Shown here: positions 1-6,468 of the stretch, piece by piece
Layout: every line of letters starts with the position of its first letter
How positions within the stretch are numbered: position 1 is the stretch's first letter
DNA from: JBMYQA01 sp049600855
GTDB taxonomy: Bacteria; Bacteroidota; Bacteroidia; Cytophagales; Flammeovirgaceae
Direction of reading: 5' to 3'
Assembly: GCA_049600855.1 (NCBI GenBank)
Contig: JBMYQA010000066.1
Span: 1 to 24,565 of the forward strand
Length of the DNA stretch: 24,565 nt
The notes under the pieces: model-generated
The model's input: the letters and a program-made list of their open reading frames with translations, nothing else
Told to the model about the DNA's origin: nothing
The model's database searches: none
Translations under genes and position numbers: made by a program

Positions 1-294
1 TGTCGATATGTCTTTTGACAGCCAAAAATCAATTGTTCTTACCAGCTCATTAATATCTTTTGTCTGTGCTTGAGCAAGACATACTCCATTCCTCCAAAAA
101 TCTGCCAAATAAAGCGTGCCTTTTGATGCTAAATATAGTTGGGAGAGTTTATTCTCGTTTTCAACAATTGCATAAGCAAACGGGAGTTCATTTGCAGAAT
201 TATCATCCGATATCTTCAATGATGAGCCAATTTTAGAAAACTCAGCATTAATTACATTATTTAAATCTCCATATTTTTTGGCCTCGATATACAT
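1..294 (-). CDS. Unrecognised protein, 5' part only (runs off window edge)
   Basis: An open minus-strand frame of 98 codons starts at ATG 292-294 and continues past the left edge of the window, so the C-terminus is missing. The visible part has no signal peptide or membrane segment and looks like a soluble alpha/beta protein. It begins MYIEAKKYGDLNN and contains the hydrophobic strand-like stretches FAYAIVEN and GTLYLADFW. Codon use looks coding throughout. An in-frame stop lies 13 codons upstream of the ATG with no other ATG, GTG or TTG start between, so the start is fairly safe. A purine-rich AGAGGAG sits about 30 nt upstream, too far to be a normal ribosome binding site. I do not recognise the family. 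Small proteins of this make-up are sometimes immunity proteins, but nothing here proves that. Confidence 0.6.
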   Translation of the reverse strand, partial: MYIEAKKYGDLNNVINAEFSKIGSSLKISDDNSANELPFAYAIVENENKLSQLYLASKGTLYLADFWRNGVCLAQAQTKDINELVRTIDFWLSKDIST

Positions 295-343
295 GAATTG
301 TACTTTATTTACTGTTGATAAATACTCCTCTTAATGCTAAATT

Positions 344-1840
344 TTAAAACTTATATAGGTTTCCATTGGTGTTGTATTTGACTGTAAAACAATCATCCAT
401 ACCTTCACTTGAAAACATCAATTCTTCAGTGTTTGAAGGGTCATAGTCGGCATTTGTACCATAAAACTTTCCTGTAATTATAGCGTTTCCTTCACTATCT
501 ACACCCAAACCTGCACAAATAGATAAGTTTTCTCCACCACTGACTACTGCGCCAAAGGCTTTAGCCCAATCAAGCTGCCCACTAGCATTATATTTTGCTA
601 AGAAAACATCACTAGCATTATCTGTTCCTTTAGAGGTTAATACGGTCGTTCCCGATTGGTCAAAACTGGCGGCACCTCTAAACCAACCTGCAACATAAAC
701 CTGATTTTGAGCATCAAAATCTACTCGATGCCCACCATCTAAACCCGAATTTGAACTATGAACTATTGCCCATTTGGTATTCCCCAAAGTGTTACAAGCC
801 AACACAAAAGTATTTCCTGCACTATTGCTTGTCAGACTTGTGCCTCCAAAATTGGAAGTGCCTGAAAACCGCCCAGTTAAATGTGGTTCTCCTAAACCAT
901 TGACCCGCATAGCGCCTGGCGACACAATATCCATTCCTGAACCACCAAAAGTTTTTGCCCAATTTGCATTTCCATTTGAAGCATCAAAACTTGCTAAAAA
1001 GAAGTCTGTTTGTCCTGCACTTGTCATATTATCACTTCCAATCGTAAGTGAATTTCTATATACGCCTGCTAAAAATACATTGCCACTTTGGTCAAAATCT
1101 ACTGTAGTGTAACCTTCTGTAAATACATTATTAATGTTTGCCTCAATAGCATTGACCCAAATATTTTCTCCATCACTAGTATATTTTGCTAAGAAATGCC
1201 CAATACCTGTAACACTTTCATTTTTGGCTGTACTGCCCAAAGGGTCAAAGTTTACTGTACCAGAAAAAGCGCCTGAAACATAAAAATCTCCATCATCTTC
1301 TACAATAATATCCCAAGTACGTTCTTCTGTCAGTGCAGTAGCATTTCCCAAACTAAAAGCCCACTCAGGATTGCCACTAGCATCATATTTACACACAAAA
1401 GCATCATAACCACTTGCTGAGCTTGTTGTAATTCCACTACCAAAATCAATTGTAATGCTAGTAGGAGAAGTTTCTCCGCCAAAGTAGCCTGTAAGGTAAA
1501 CATTTTTATCAGCATCTATATCAATTCCGTGCCCTACGGTGATGCTGCCAGCACCTCCAAAACTTTTCTCCCAAATTAAAGCACCATGTTTATCGTGTTT
1601 TGCTAGGTAGTTATCAATGATGCCTGCCGAAGTAAAAGACTTGCCGGTAATGTTTCCCTCATAAAGTGAAGTATAATAGAAATTATCTTCATGATCTACA
1701 CTCAATGCCTTGCCATAAGCCTGTCCTGTATTTTGCAGCAGAATGGCGATAGAACTTTCAGGAGTAAAGTCATGATCATCGTTTTTACAAGATGAAATTC
1801 CTAAGGTAAGGACGAATATGAATACAATGAGTTTATTCAC
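344..1840 (-). CDS. Surface lipoprotein with SBBP-like beta-propeller repeats
   Basis: A 498-residue predicted lipoprotein. The N-terminus is a short signal peptide ending in lipobox LGISSC, with the acylated cysteine at residue 18. The following residues KNDD resemble the Lys plus acidic signal that sends Bacteroidota lipoproteins to the cell surface. The rest is made of about seven degenerate repeats of 60-70 residues. Each has a pattern like 'AKYdasGnxxWAkxfGG...D..GNvyvtGxFxGt..f', for example around VYLTGYFGG, FYVSGAFSG, VFLAGVYRN and VYVAGWFRG. This is the hallmark of SBBP/beta-propeller proteins. The start is GTG: an in-frame stop seven codons upstream leaves no ATG alternative. Function is unknown; such proteins are generally adhesins or extracellular binding proteins. 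Family call fairly sure, role not. Confidence 0.75.
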   Translation of the reverse strand: MNKLIVFIFVLTLGISSCKNDDHDFTPESSIAILLQNTGQAYGKALSVDHEDNFYYTSLYEGNITGKSFTSAGIIDNYLAKHDKHGALIWEKSFGGAGSITVGHGIDIDADKNVYLTGYFGGETSPTSITIDFGSGITTSSASGYDAFVCKYDASGNPEWAFSLGNATALTEERTWDIIVEDDGDFYVSGAFSGTVNFDPLGSTAKNESVTGIGHFLAKYTSDGENIWVNAIEANINNVFTEGYTTVDFDQSGNVFLAGVYRNSLTIGSDNMTSAGQTDFFLASFDASNGNANWAKTFGGSGMDIVSPGAMRVNGLGEPHLTGRFSGTSNFGGTSLTSNSAGNTFVLACNTLGNTKWAIVHSSNSGLDGGHRVDFDAQNQVYVAGWFRGAASFDQSGTTVLTSKGTDNASDVFLAKYNASGQLDWAKAFGAVVSGGENLSICAGLGVDSEGNAIITGKFYGTNADYDPSNTEELMFSSEGMDDCFTVKYNTNGNLYKF

Positions 1841-1896
1841 TTTGAATTGTATTTTAAGTTAAAAAAGATTTTTTGAAAAATGTGTGGTGTGACTTA

Positions 1897-2077
1897 TCAC
1901 AGTTCCAGTTTTTCAGGTCTTTGTTTGGATATGCTTAATGTGATGTCTGCACCTTCGCTACGCATGTCTTTCCGAGGCTTGTATGCTTCAGAATTCCACT
2001 GTTTGTAGAAAGTCACCTCGTCTTGCCAAAACCCCACCTGCTGGTGCTACATTTTGGAAAATTTGATTTGCTTTCAT
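1897..2077 (-). pseudogene. Possible broken gene divergent from marR
   Basis: A minus-strand ATG (2075-2077) opens a 29-codon frame ending at a TGA. A second frame, shifted by one base, runs from about 2046 to a TGA at 1897-1899. It reads like real protein, with the pieces GFWQDEVTFYKQWNSEAY and RSEGADITLSISK, and has ordinary codon use. Joining the two frames near 2030 would give a protein of about 59 residues. A -7-like box for this strand lies at 2121-2128, at a sensible distance from the ATG. I therefore read it as the frameshifted remnant, or the 5' stub, of a gene once expressed divergently from the MarR regulator. I do not recognise the protein. A chance open frame remains possible. 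Confidence 0.35.
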
Positions 2078-2120
2078 GTAAAAACTATTTATAAATGTTA
2101 ATTTTATTGAATTAGATATT

Positions 2121-2176
2121 CAAAAATAGTAAAAAATAATCAAGAAAGCATTTTTTTAGAAAAAATACTATTTTTG
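2121..2176. promoter_or_regulatory. Mirror-image divergent promoters / candidate MarR operator
   Basis: An 11-bp perfect inverted repeat, CAAAAATAGTA at 2121-2131 and TACTATTTTTG at 2166-2176, is separated by 34 bp. Each arm contains TATTTTTG, which fits the Bacteroidota -7 box TAnnTTTG. One copy points right (2169-2176, 23 nt before the marR ATG) and one points left (2128-2121, toward the ATG at 2077). I see no TTG -33 box at the right spacing for the rightward copy. A further TACTA-N8-TAGTA palindrome (2166-2183) overlaps the rightward box and is a candidate binding site for the MarR protein. Confidence 0.45.
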
Positions 2177-2198
2177 TGTAGTAAAAAAGTAGGCATCA

Positions 2199-2774
2199 AT
2201 GGAAGTAGATAAACTTACAGACTTAATAAAGCATTTTGCATGTTATGCAAAGGATAGTCAAGAACAAGATTTAGAGGATTTTGCTTTTTGGTTATTAAAA
2301 AAGTTAGAAACAGAAAGGCTTGATGGGGAAGAAGAACAGATTAACCGGGATTTGGGCTATTACGTTAATCGCATCAATCGCTATGGGAAATATTTGAGCA
2401 AGCATTTTTTAGAAGAAACAGCGATTAGCTCACTTGATGAATTTAGTTTTTTGACTACTATCAAGGCTTTACAAAAGCCTTCAAAATCAGAAGTCTATGA
2501 AGCTACAATCACTGAATTAACCACAGGGCAACAAATGATGCGGAGATTAGTCAAAATGGGATTGGTTGCGGAAGAAATAGATTCAGAAGATAAAAGAATG
2601 AAACGAGTAGTGTTGACAGAGAAAGGCATTCAAACTCAAAACCTAGCATTTAAAAAAATTGGAGAAGAATGTAATCTTAAATTTGAAACCCTCAACTTAT
2701 CCTATAAGCAGGAATTACTTCGGACACTGAAGGTACTTGACAAGCATTTGAATGGAGTATTAAGAGAAATTTAA
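2199..2774 (+). CDS. MarR-family transcriptional regulator
   Basis: A 191-residue cytoplasmic winged-helix regulator. Residues 1-75 are mostly helical and would form part of the dimer interface. The DNA-binding part lies around residues 80-145: a helix-turn-helix with recognition helix near TTGQQMMRRLVKMGL (residues 108-122), then a wing of the classic MarR form, DSEDKRMKRVVLTEKG (128-143). The C-terminal helix completes dimerisation. MarR proteins usually repress their own gene and a neighbour and release DNA on binding a small molecule. Here the likely neighbour is the broken gene on the other side of the shared promoter region, so the regulator may have lost its local target. An inverted repeat overlapping its own -7 box suggests autoregulation. 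Family call firm; ligand unknown. Confidence 0.88.
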   Translation: MEVDKLTDLIKHFACYAKDSQEQDLEDFAFWLLKKLETERLDGEEEQINRDLGYYVNRINRYGKYLSKHFLEETAISSLDEFSFLTTIKALQKPSKSEVYEATITELTTGQQMMRRLVKMGLVAEEIDSEDKRMKRVVLTEKGIQTQNLAFKKIGEECNLKFETLNLSYKQELLRTLKVLDKHLNGVLREI

Positions 2775-2870
2775 TGATTGCTGGTAACAAAGCCATAAAA
2801 GTGGTACATGTCTGACAGGATAGGCGTACCCAATATTCAAACTGTCTACTTGATTGTATGCTGTTTTTTA

Positions 2871-2898
2871 TTCGTTCCAATCCGTTAATTGGAACGAA
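2871..2898. terminator. 11-bp perfect hairpin after marR
   Basis: TTCGTTCCAAT (2871-2881) and ATTGGAACGAA (2888-2898) form a perfect 11-bp stem with a 6-nt loop between the convergent ends of marR and the DUF4249 gene. A T-run precedes it on the plus strand but none follows on either strand, so it is not a classic intrinsic terminator. It may still serve to end or protect both transcripts. Confidence 0.45.
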
Positions 2899-2916
2899 AG
2901 TTATTTGCAAATCTAG

Positions 2917-2950
2917 TAGGGGCTGTCTTCCAAAAGATAAACAGCCCCTA
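2917..2950 (-). terminator. Hairpin after the DUF4249 stop, likely end of the long minus-strand transcript
   Basis: TAGGGGCTGT (2917-2926) and ACAGCCCCTA (2941-2950) form a perfect 10-bp GC-rich stem. Three more pairs are possible inside (CTT/AAG). It starts five bases beyond the DUF4249 stop codon. Only a weak T-tract follows in the minus direction. Sequences starting GGGGCTGTC are also common at repeat and insertion-element ends in Bacteroidota, so a REP-like origin is an alternative. Confidence 0.55.
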
Positions 2951-2955
2951 ACATA

Positions 2956-3819
2956 TTATTCCAATTCCACTTCTACCTGATGGACTTGATAGCCTGCAAA
3001 TACACCTAAACCTCCTTCTACATTAGAGTAGGTAATGACGGGTTCTTCAAACGGATTATCATCATAATCGGTATCCAAATCCCGAAAATAGCGGTAAAAT
3101 CCTTCATCTGTGGTCATCCATGTCATACTAAGTAAAGCTCCTGGATAATTGTCTTTGATGTAATCTAAATCCATGTAGAAACTCTTTCTTAAGGTGAATG
3201 ATCCACCATCATTACTGCCATCACTCACGTATGCATTCTCATCCCAATAGCCTGGTTCTATAACAAAGCCGCTTGCTCTGGTAATGAGCGCATCAGCTCG
3301 ATAGTAGTTGTCTTGGCCTGGAATATCATTAACCGTCATTGCGACTTCATGCGTATAGCCGTCTCTGGAAGTTTCTCGTAGGGTATACGACCAGTTGGTG
3401 TTTAGTTCGGGAATGGTACACGTGGCCGATACTGATTTTCCATTGCCTTCCACCGTGAGCGTATAAGTCGTTCCAGCCGTTATAGGAAAGTCATCGTTCC
3501 TTACTTCATACCTTTCATCTTGATCATTGTAACTTAAAATCACACTGGAGGCACCATCCATTAAGGTGACGATTGCCGTTGAAATGGGCATAAATTGATC
3601 AACGTTATTTCCATTAATTTCCCGAATGGCTGGCAAGGATTCGGTCACTTCAACAATATGGAGCTCATTTTGGGGACTGATTAATCCATAAACGACCAAT
3701 TTGGACTCCGTGTTTATAATGTCGTTATCCACTTCTTGAACGAGTGGTTGGCAACCTGCGAACACCATCATAGCTGCTAGCAAAAAAGGAATGGATAGTA
3801 AATGTATGCACTTTTTCAT
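2956..3819 (-). CDS. DUF4249 outer-membrane lipoprotein, partner of the TonB receptor
   Basis: A 287-residue lipoprotein. The signal peptide ends at lipobox MVFAGC (cysteine at residue 23). An Ig-like, beta-rich body follows, with DUF4249 features: an early KLVVYGLISP strand, a variable extracellular-style loop with YEVRNDDFPITAGTTYTL, and a C-terminal tail ending VHQVEVELE. DUF4249 proteins are encoded next to carboxypeptidase-regulatory-domain TonB receptors in Bacteroidota. They are assumed to be accessory substrate-binding or lid proteins, but their biochemistry is not established. The gene starts 18 nt after the receptor stop, so the two are surely co-transcribed. I start it at ATG 3817-3819 rather than a TTG two codons upstream, because the ATG begins a normal MKK signal peptide. 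Confidence 0.85.
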   Translation of the reverse strand: MKKCIHLLSIPFLLAAMMVFAGCQPLVQEVDNDIINTESKLVVYGLISPQNELHIVEVTESLPAIREINGNNVDQFMPISTAIVTLMDGASSVILSYNDQDERYEVRNDDFPITAGTTYTLTVEGNGKSVSATCTIPELNTNWSYTLRETSRDGYTHEVAMTVNDIPGQDNYYRADALITRASGFVIEPGYWDENAYVSDGSNDGGSFTLRKSFYMDLDYIKDNYPGALLSMTWMTTDEGFYRYFRDLDTDYDDNPFEEPVITYSNVEGGLGVFAGYQVHQVEVELE

Positions 3820-3837
3820 AATCAACTCATTAGGGTG

Positions 3838-6174
3838 TTAAAATTCAAACTTATACGAAACGGATGGGATGGCTGGAAATAAGGTTATTCGTTTCAAAAC
3901 GGTGCGATCACCATTATCATTTTCTTCAATAAAATAGAAGAATGGATTTCTTCGATCGTACACATTGTAAATGCTAAACTCCCAAGTTCGCATGCCGCGT
4001 TTCTTTTGTTTGTGAAACTGAATGCCCAAATCTAACCGTTGGTAAGATTCTGCTCTAAAATTATTTCTACCGTTGTAATCATTGATGGTTGAAGGGAAAA
4101 AACTACTTTGGAAGGGGAGGTTGCGAATGCTCTGGTATTCGCCTTCAGGTATCGTAAAGTTATTTCCCGTGCCATATACCCAAGTGGCTGCTAGGGTAAT
4201 CCGCTCATGGGGCTTGTAAATCCCAACCAAGGAGATGTCGTGCCTGCGGTCGTATCGGGCAAAAAACTTTTCCCCTTGATTTAACTCATCAAATTGAAGT
4301 TGCGTCCATGATAAGGTGTAACCTAGCCAGCCTGAGAATTTGCCAAACTTACGCTGCAATAACATTTCCACGCCATACGACCAGGCTTTACCTGTGGTAA
4401 TGTTATTTTGCCAATCCAAATCTGTCGCAGAAGAGGCCTCATCTAAAAATAAGAACGTGGCGCCTTCTTTGTATTGAATGACATCTCTGGATGCTTTGTA
4501 ATAACCTTCTACAGTGAGCGCTAAGTTTTTCTCTGGAAAATCTTTGGCAAAACCTAAAGCAACTTGCTGCGAAGCTTGGGGCCTGATTTGATCGGTAGAA
4601 GATACCCATAAATCGGTGGGCAAGCCAATTCCCGAATTGCTGAGTAGGTGAATGTATTGATTCATACTGGCATAAGATGCTTTCAAGGAAAGGTCGTTTT
4701 TCAACAGATACCCAATAGACAATCGAGGTTCAGGGCGGAAATAGTGTTTCTTTTTATGGTTGAAATGACTGAAACGAAAGCCCATATTAATGTTCAGCCT
4801 ATTCGTTGGTCGGAAGTCATCTTCAATGTAAATGCCCGTTTCAAAGGTGTTGAGTGCTTCTCGATTTGAGGTATTGAGGTTACTGGTTTCTTCTTTCTCT
4901 ACAAGTGCGTAGGGAGTGAAGTGATGGTAAGTGACACTAACTCCTGTCCGAATGGCGTGTTTGGGATTGGGTAGGTAATCTAAATCAAATTTGGCGGTAA
5001 GATCATCAATTCCCGAAGTATAGGTTAACTCATACTTATCACCATCAAAATAATCTTCAATAAAAATTTTGAAGGTATAATCGCTGTACACCAAAGACGT
5101 ATTGGCAAATAGCTTTTTATTAAAAAGATGATTCCAGCGCAAGGTGCCAGTTGCATTCCCCCAATTCAGCCCTCCATTTTCTCGGTCACTTCCATAGTCA
5201 TATTGATAAGAGAAGGAATCACGCCCAAAGTATCCACTCAGGTACAGCTTGTTTTTACTTCCAAAATCATAATTGACCTTGGCGTTCAAATCATAAAAGT
5301 AATAGCCTACATTTTCATCTGGGGGCAAAAATGGTCTGACAAGTGCATCAATATAGGTTCTTCGCGCCGAGATGAGAAAAGACGATTTATTCTTTTTGAG
5401 TGGGCCTTCTAGCATTAAGCTTGAAGAGATGAGGCCAACGCCAATTTTACCATGCATTTCTTCTTTATTTCCTTCCTTCATATCCATTTTCAAAACCGAA
5501 GAAAGCCGACCGCCAAACCGTGCTGGAAATCCCCCTTTGTACAGCTCTACACTTTTTAAGGCATCGCCATTAAATACGGAGAAAAATCCGAATAAATGAT
5601 AGGCATTGTACACGGTAGCATCATCCAAAATCAATAAGTTTTGATCTGGGCCTCCGCCTCTCACATAAAGTCCACTGGCGCCTTCGGTGCCAGATTGCAC
5701 GCCAGGCATGAGTTGCAAGGTTTTAAGCACATCTTTCTCTCCTAATAAGGTCGGAATGTCCTTAATTTGCGAAACAGGCACTTTGACTAAACTCATCTGA
5801 GCGGTTTCACTGACTTTGTCTAATTTTTCCGCATTAATTTCAACCGCTTCCAGTTGTTGGACATCTACTTCCAAATTAATGTCTTTTTCTACATCTGTCG
5901 TGAGTTTTACGCGAAGTTTAACAGGTTGATAGCCCACTGAAGAATACAGGATTTCATAATCTCCTTGAGGTAAAGTGATGGAATAAAATCCGTAAGAGTT
6001 GCTGGTGGTGCCTGTTTGTAAGGTAGGCACGTAAATGGTCGTTCCAGGAAGGGTTTCACCGCTTCCTTTTTCTTTAATATACCCACTTAAGGTATACTTT
6101 TCTTTGCTGTTTTGTCCGTATATACTCGAACAAATACACAAGAATAGGCTAAAAAGCCATAGGTTGATTTTCAT
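3838..6174 (-). CDS. TonB-dependent outer-membrane receptor with carboxypeptidase-regulatory-like N-domain
   Basis: A 778-residue TonB-dependent transporter. Order of parts: signal peptide 1-20 (ends IYGQ); a carboxypeptidase D regulatory-like beta sandwich at about 25-110 (GSGETLPGTTIYVPTL, YGFYSITLPQGDYEI); a plug domain at about 125-235, with LQLMPGVQSGTEGASGLYVR and GGFPARFGGRLSSVLKMDM; then a 22-strand-type barrel ending in the aromatic residue of YKFEF, as expected for BAM-inserted barrels. It imports a ligand through the outer membrane using TonB energy. It is paired with the downstream DUF4249 gene. The substrate cannot be read from sequence. Its place behind the peptidase and hydroxyproline genes suggests peptides, but it has its own 294-bp upstream gap and may be separately expressed. 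Such receptors often sit without SusD when DUF4249 is present. Confidence 0.9.
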   Translation of the reverse strand: MKINLWLFSLFLCICSSIYGQNSKEKYTLSGYIKEKGSGETLPGTTIYVPTLQTGTTSNSYGFYSITLPQGDYEILYSSVGYQPVKLRVKLTTDVEKDINLEVDVQQLEAVEINAEKLDKVSETAQMSLVKVPVSQIKDIPTLLGEKDVLKTLQLMPGVQSGTEGASGLYVRGGGPDQNLLILDDATVYNAYHLFGFFSVFNGDALKSVELYKGGFPARFGGRLSSVLKMDMKEGNKEEMHGKIGVGLISSSLMLEGPLKKNKSSFLISARRTYIDALVRPFLPPDENVGYYFYDLNAKVNYDFGSKNKLYLSGYFGRDSFSYQYDYGSDRENGGLNWGNATGTLRWNHLFNKKLFANTSLVYSDYTFKIFIEDYFDGDKYELTYTSGIDDLTAKFDLDYLPNPKHAIRTGVSVTYHHFTPYALVEKEETSNLNTSNREALNTFETGIYIEDDFRPTNRLNINMGFRFSHFNHKKKHYFRPEPRLSIGYLLKNDLSLKASYASMNQYIHLLSNSGIGLPTDLWVSSTDQIRPQASQQVALGFAKDFPEKNLALTVEGYYKASRDVIQYKEGATFLFLDEASSATDLDWQNNITTGKAWSYGVEMLLQRKFGKFSGWLGYTLSWTQLQFDELNQGEKFFARYDRRHDISLVGIYKPHERITLAATWVYGTGNNFTIPEGEYQSIRNLPFQSSFFPSTINDYNGRNNFRAESYQRLDLGIQFHKQKKRGMRTWEFSIYNVYDRRNPFFYFIEENDNGDRTVLKRITLFPAIPSVSYKFEF

Positions 6175-6198
6175 AGCATCTATTTTGGTTGGTTGAAC

Positions 6199-6238
6199 AG
6201 TCCATTGACACTCTTTAGTGAATAGTAGACAATGGACT
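6199..6238. repeat. 9-bp inverted repeat in the TonB receptor leader
   Basis: AGTCCATTG (6199-6207) and CAATGGACT (6230-6238) flank a 22-nt spacer, 25 bp upstream of the receptor ATG. In the receptor mRNA this would be a hairpin in the 5' leader. It could affect translation or mRNA stability, or be an operator. I found no TAnnTTTG box in the 294-bp gap 6175-6468, whose plus strand is notably purine-rich between about 6300 and 6420. Confidence 0.4.
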
Positions 6239-6421
6239 TTTATTAAACAGTGTTAAAAAATGGGTTAGCATTGTGGTGTGATGGGAGTTATTAGGAGTAC
6301 GCAATGAACGAAAAGAAACGTTGCAGGTAGCGGATGGAAGGAGGGGGAAATGAATTGAACTCGATGCTGAGTAATGAGGAAACAGAAAGTTTGATGAGAA
6401 GCGTGTAGGGGAAAGAGAAAC

Positions 6422-6451
6422 CCAGCTTACTTTATCAGGTAAGTAAGCTGG
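6422..6451 (-). terminator. 11-bp hairpin after the M1-S37 peptidase gene
   Basis: CCAGCTTACTT (6422-6432) and AAGTAAGCTGG (6441-6451) make a perfect 11-bp stem with an 8-nt loop. It begins 17 nt past the peptidase stop codon, followed in the minus direction by a pyrimidine-rich tract. A likely terminator or attenuator that partly separates the peptidase from the TonB receptor genes. Confidence 0.65.
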
Positions 6452-6468
6452 ATTTCATAAGGATAAAT

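Noticed and set aside
2692..2910. Minus-strand 72-codon frame over the end of marR
   Set aside because: It overlaps the MarR C-terminus and crosses a hairpin; composition is not protein-like.
4648..5599. Plus-strand open frames of 70-95 codons inside the TonB receptor gene
   Set aside because: They lie antisense to a well-supported receptor gene and show no domain features.
6291..6440. Minus-strand open frame in the gap before the TonB receptor
   Set aside because: It has no start codon and runs into the hairpin after the peptidase gene; the serine/phenylalanine-rich translation is explained by the pyrimidine-rich strand.
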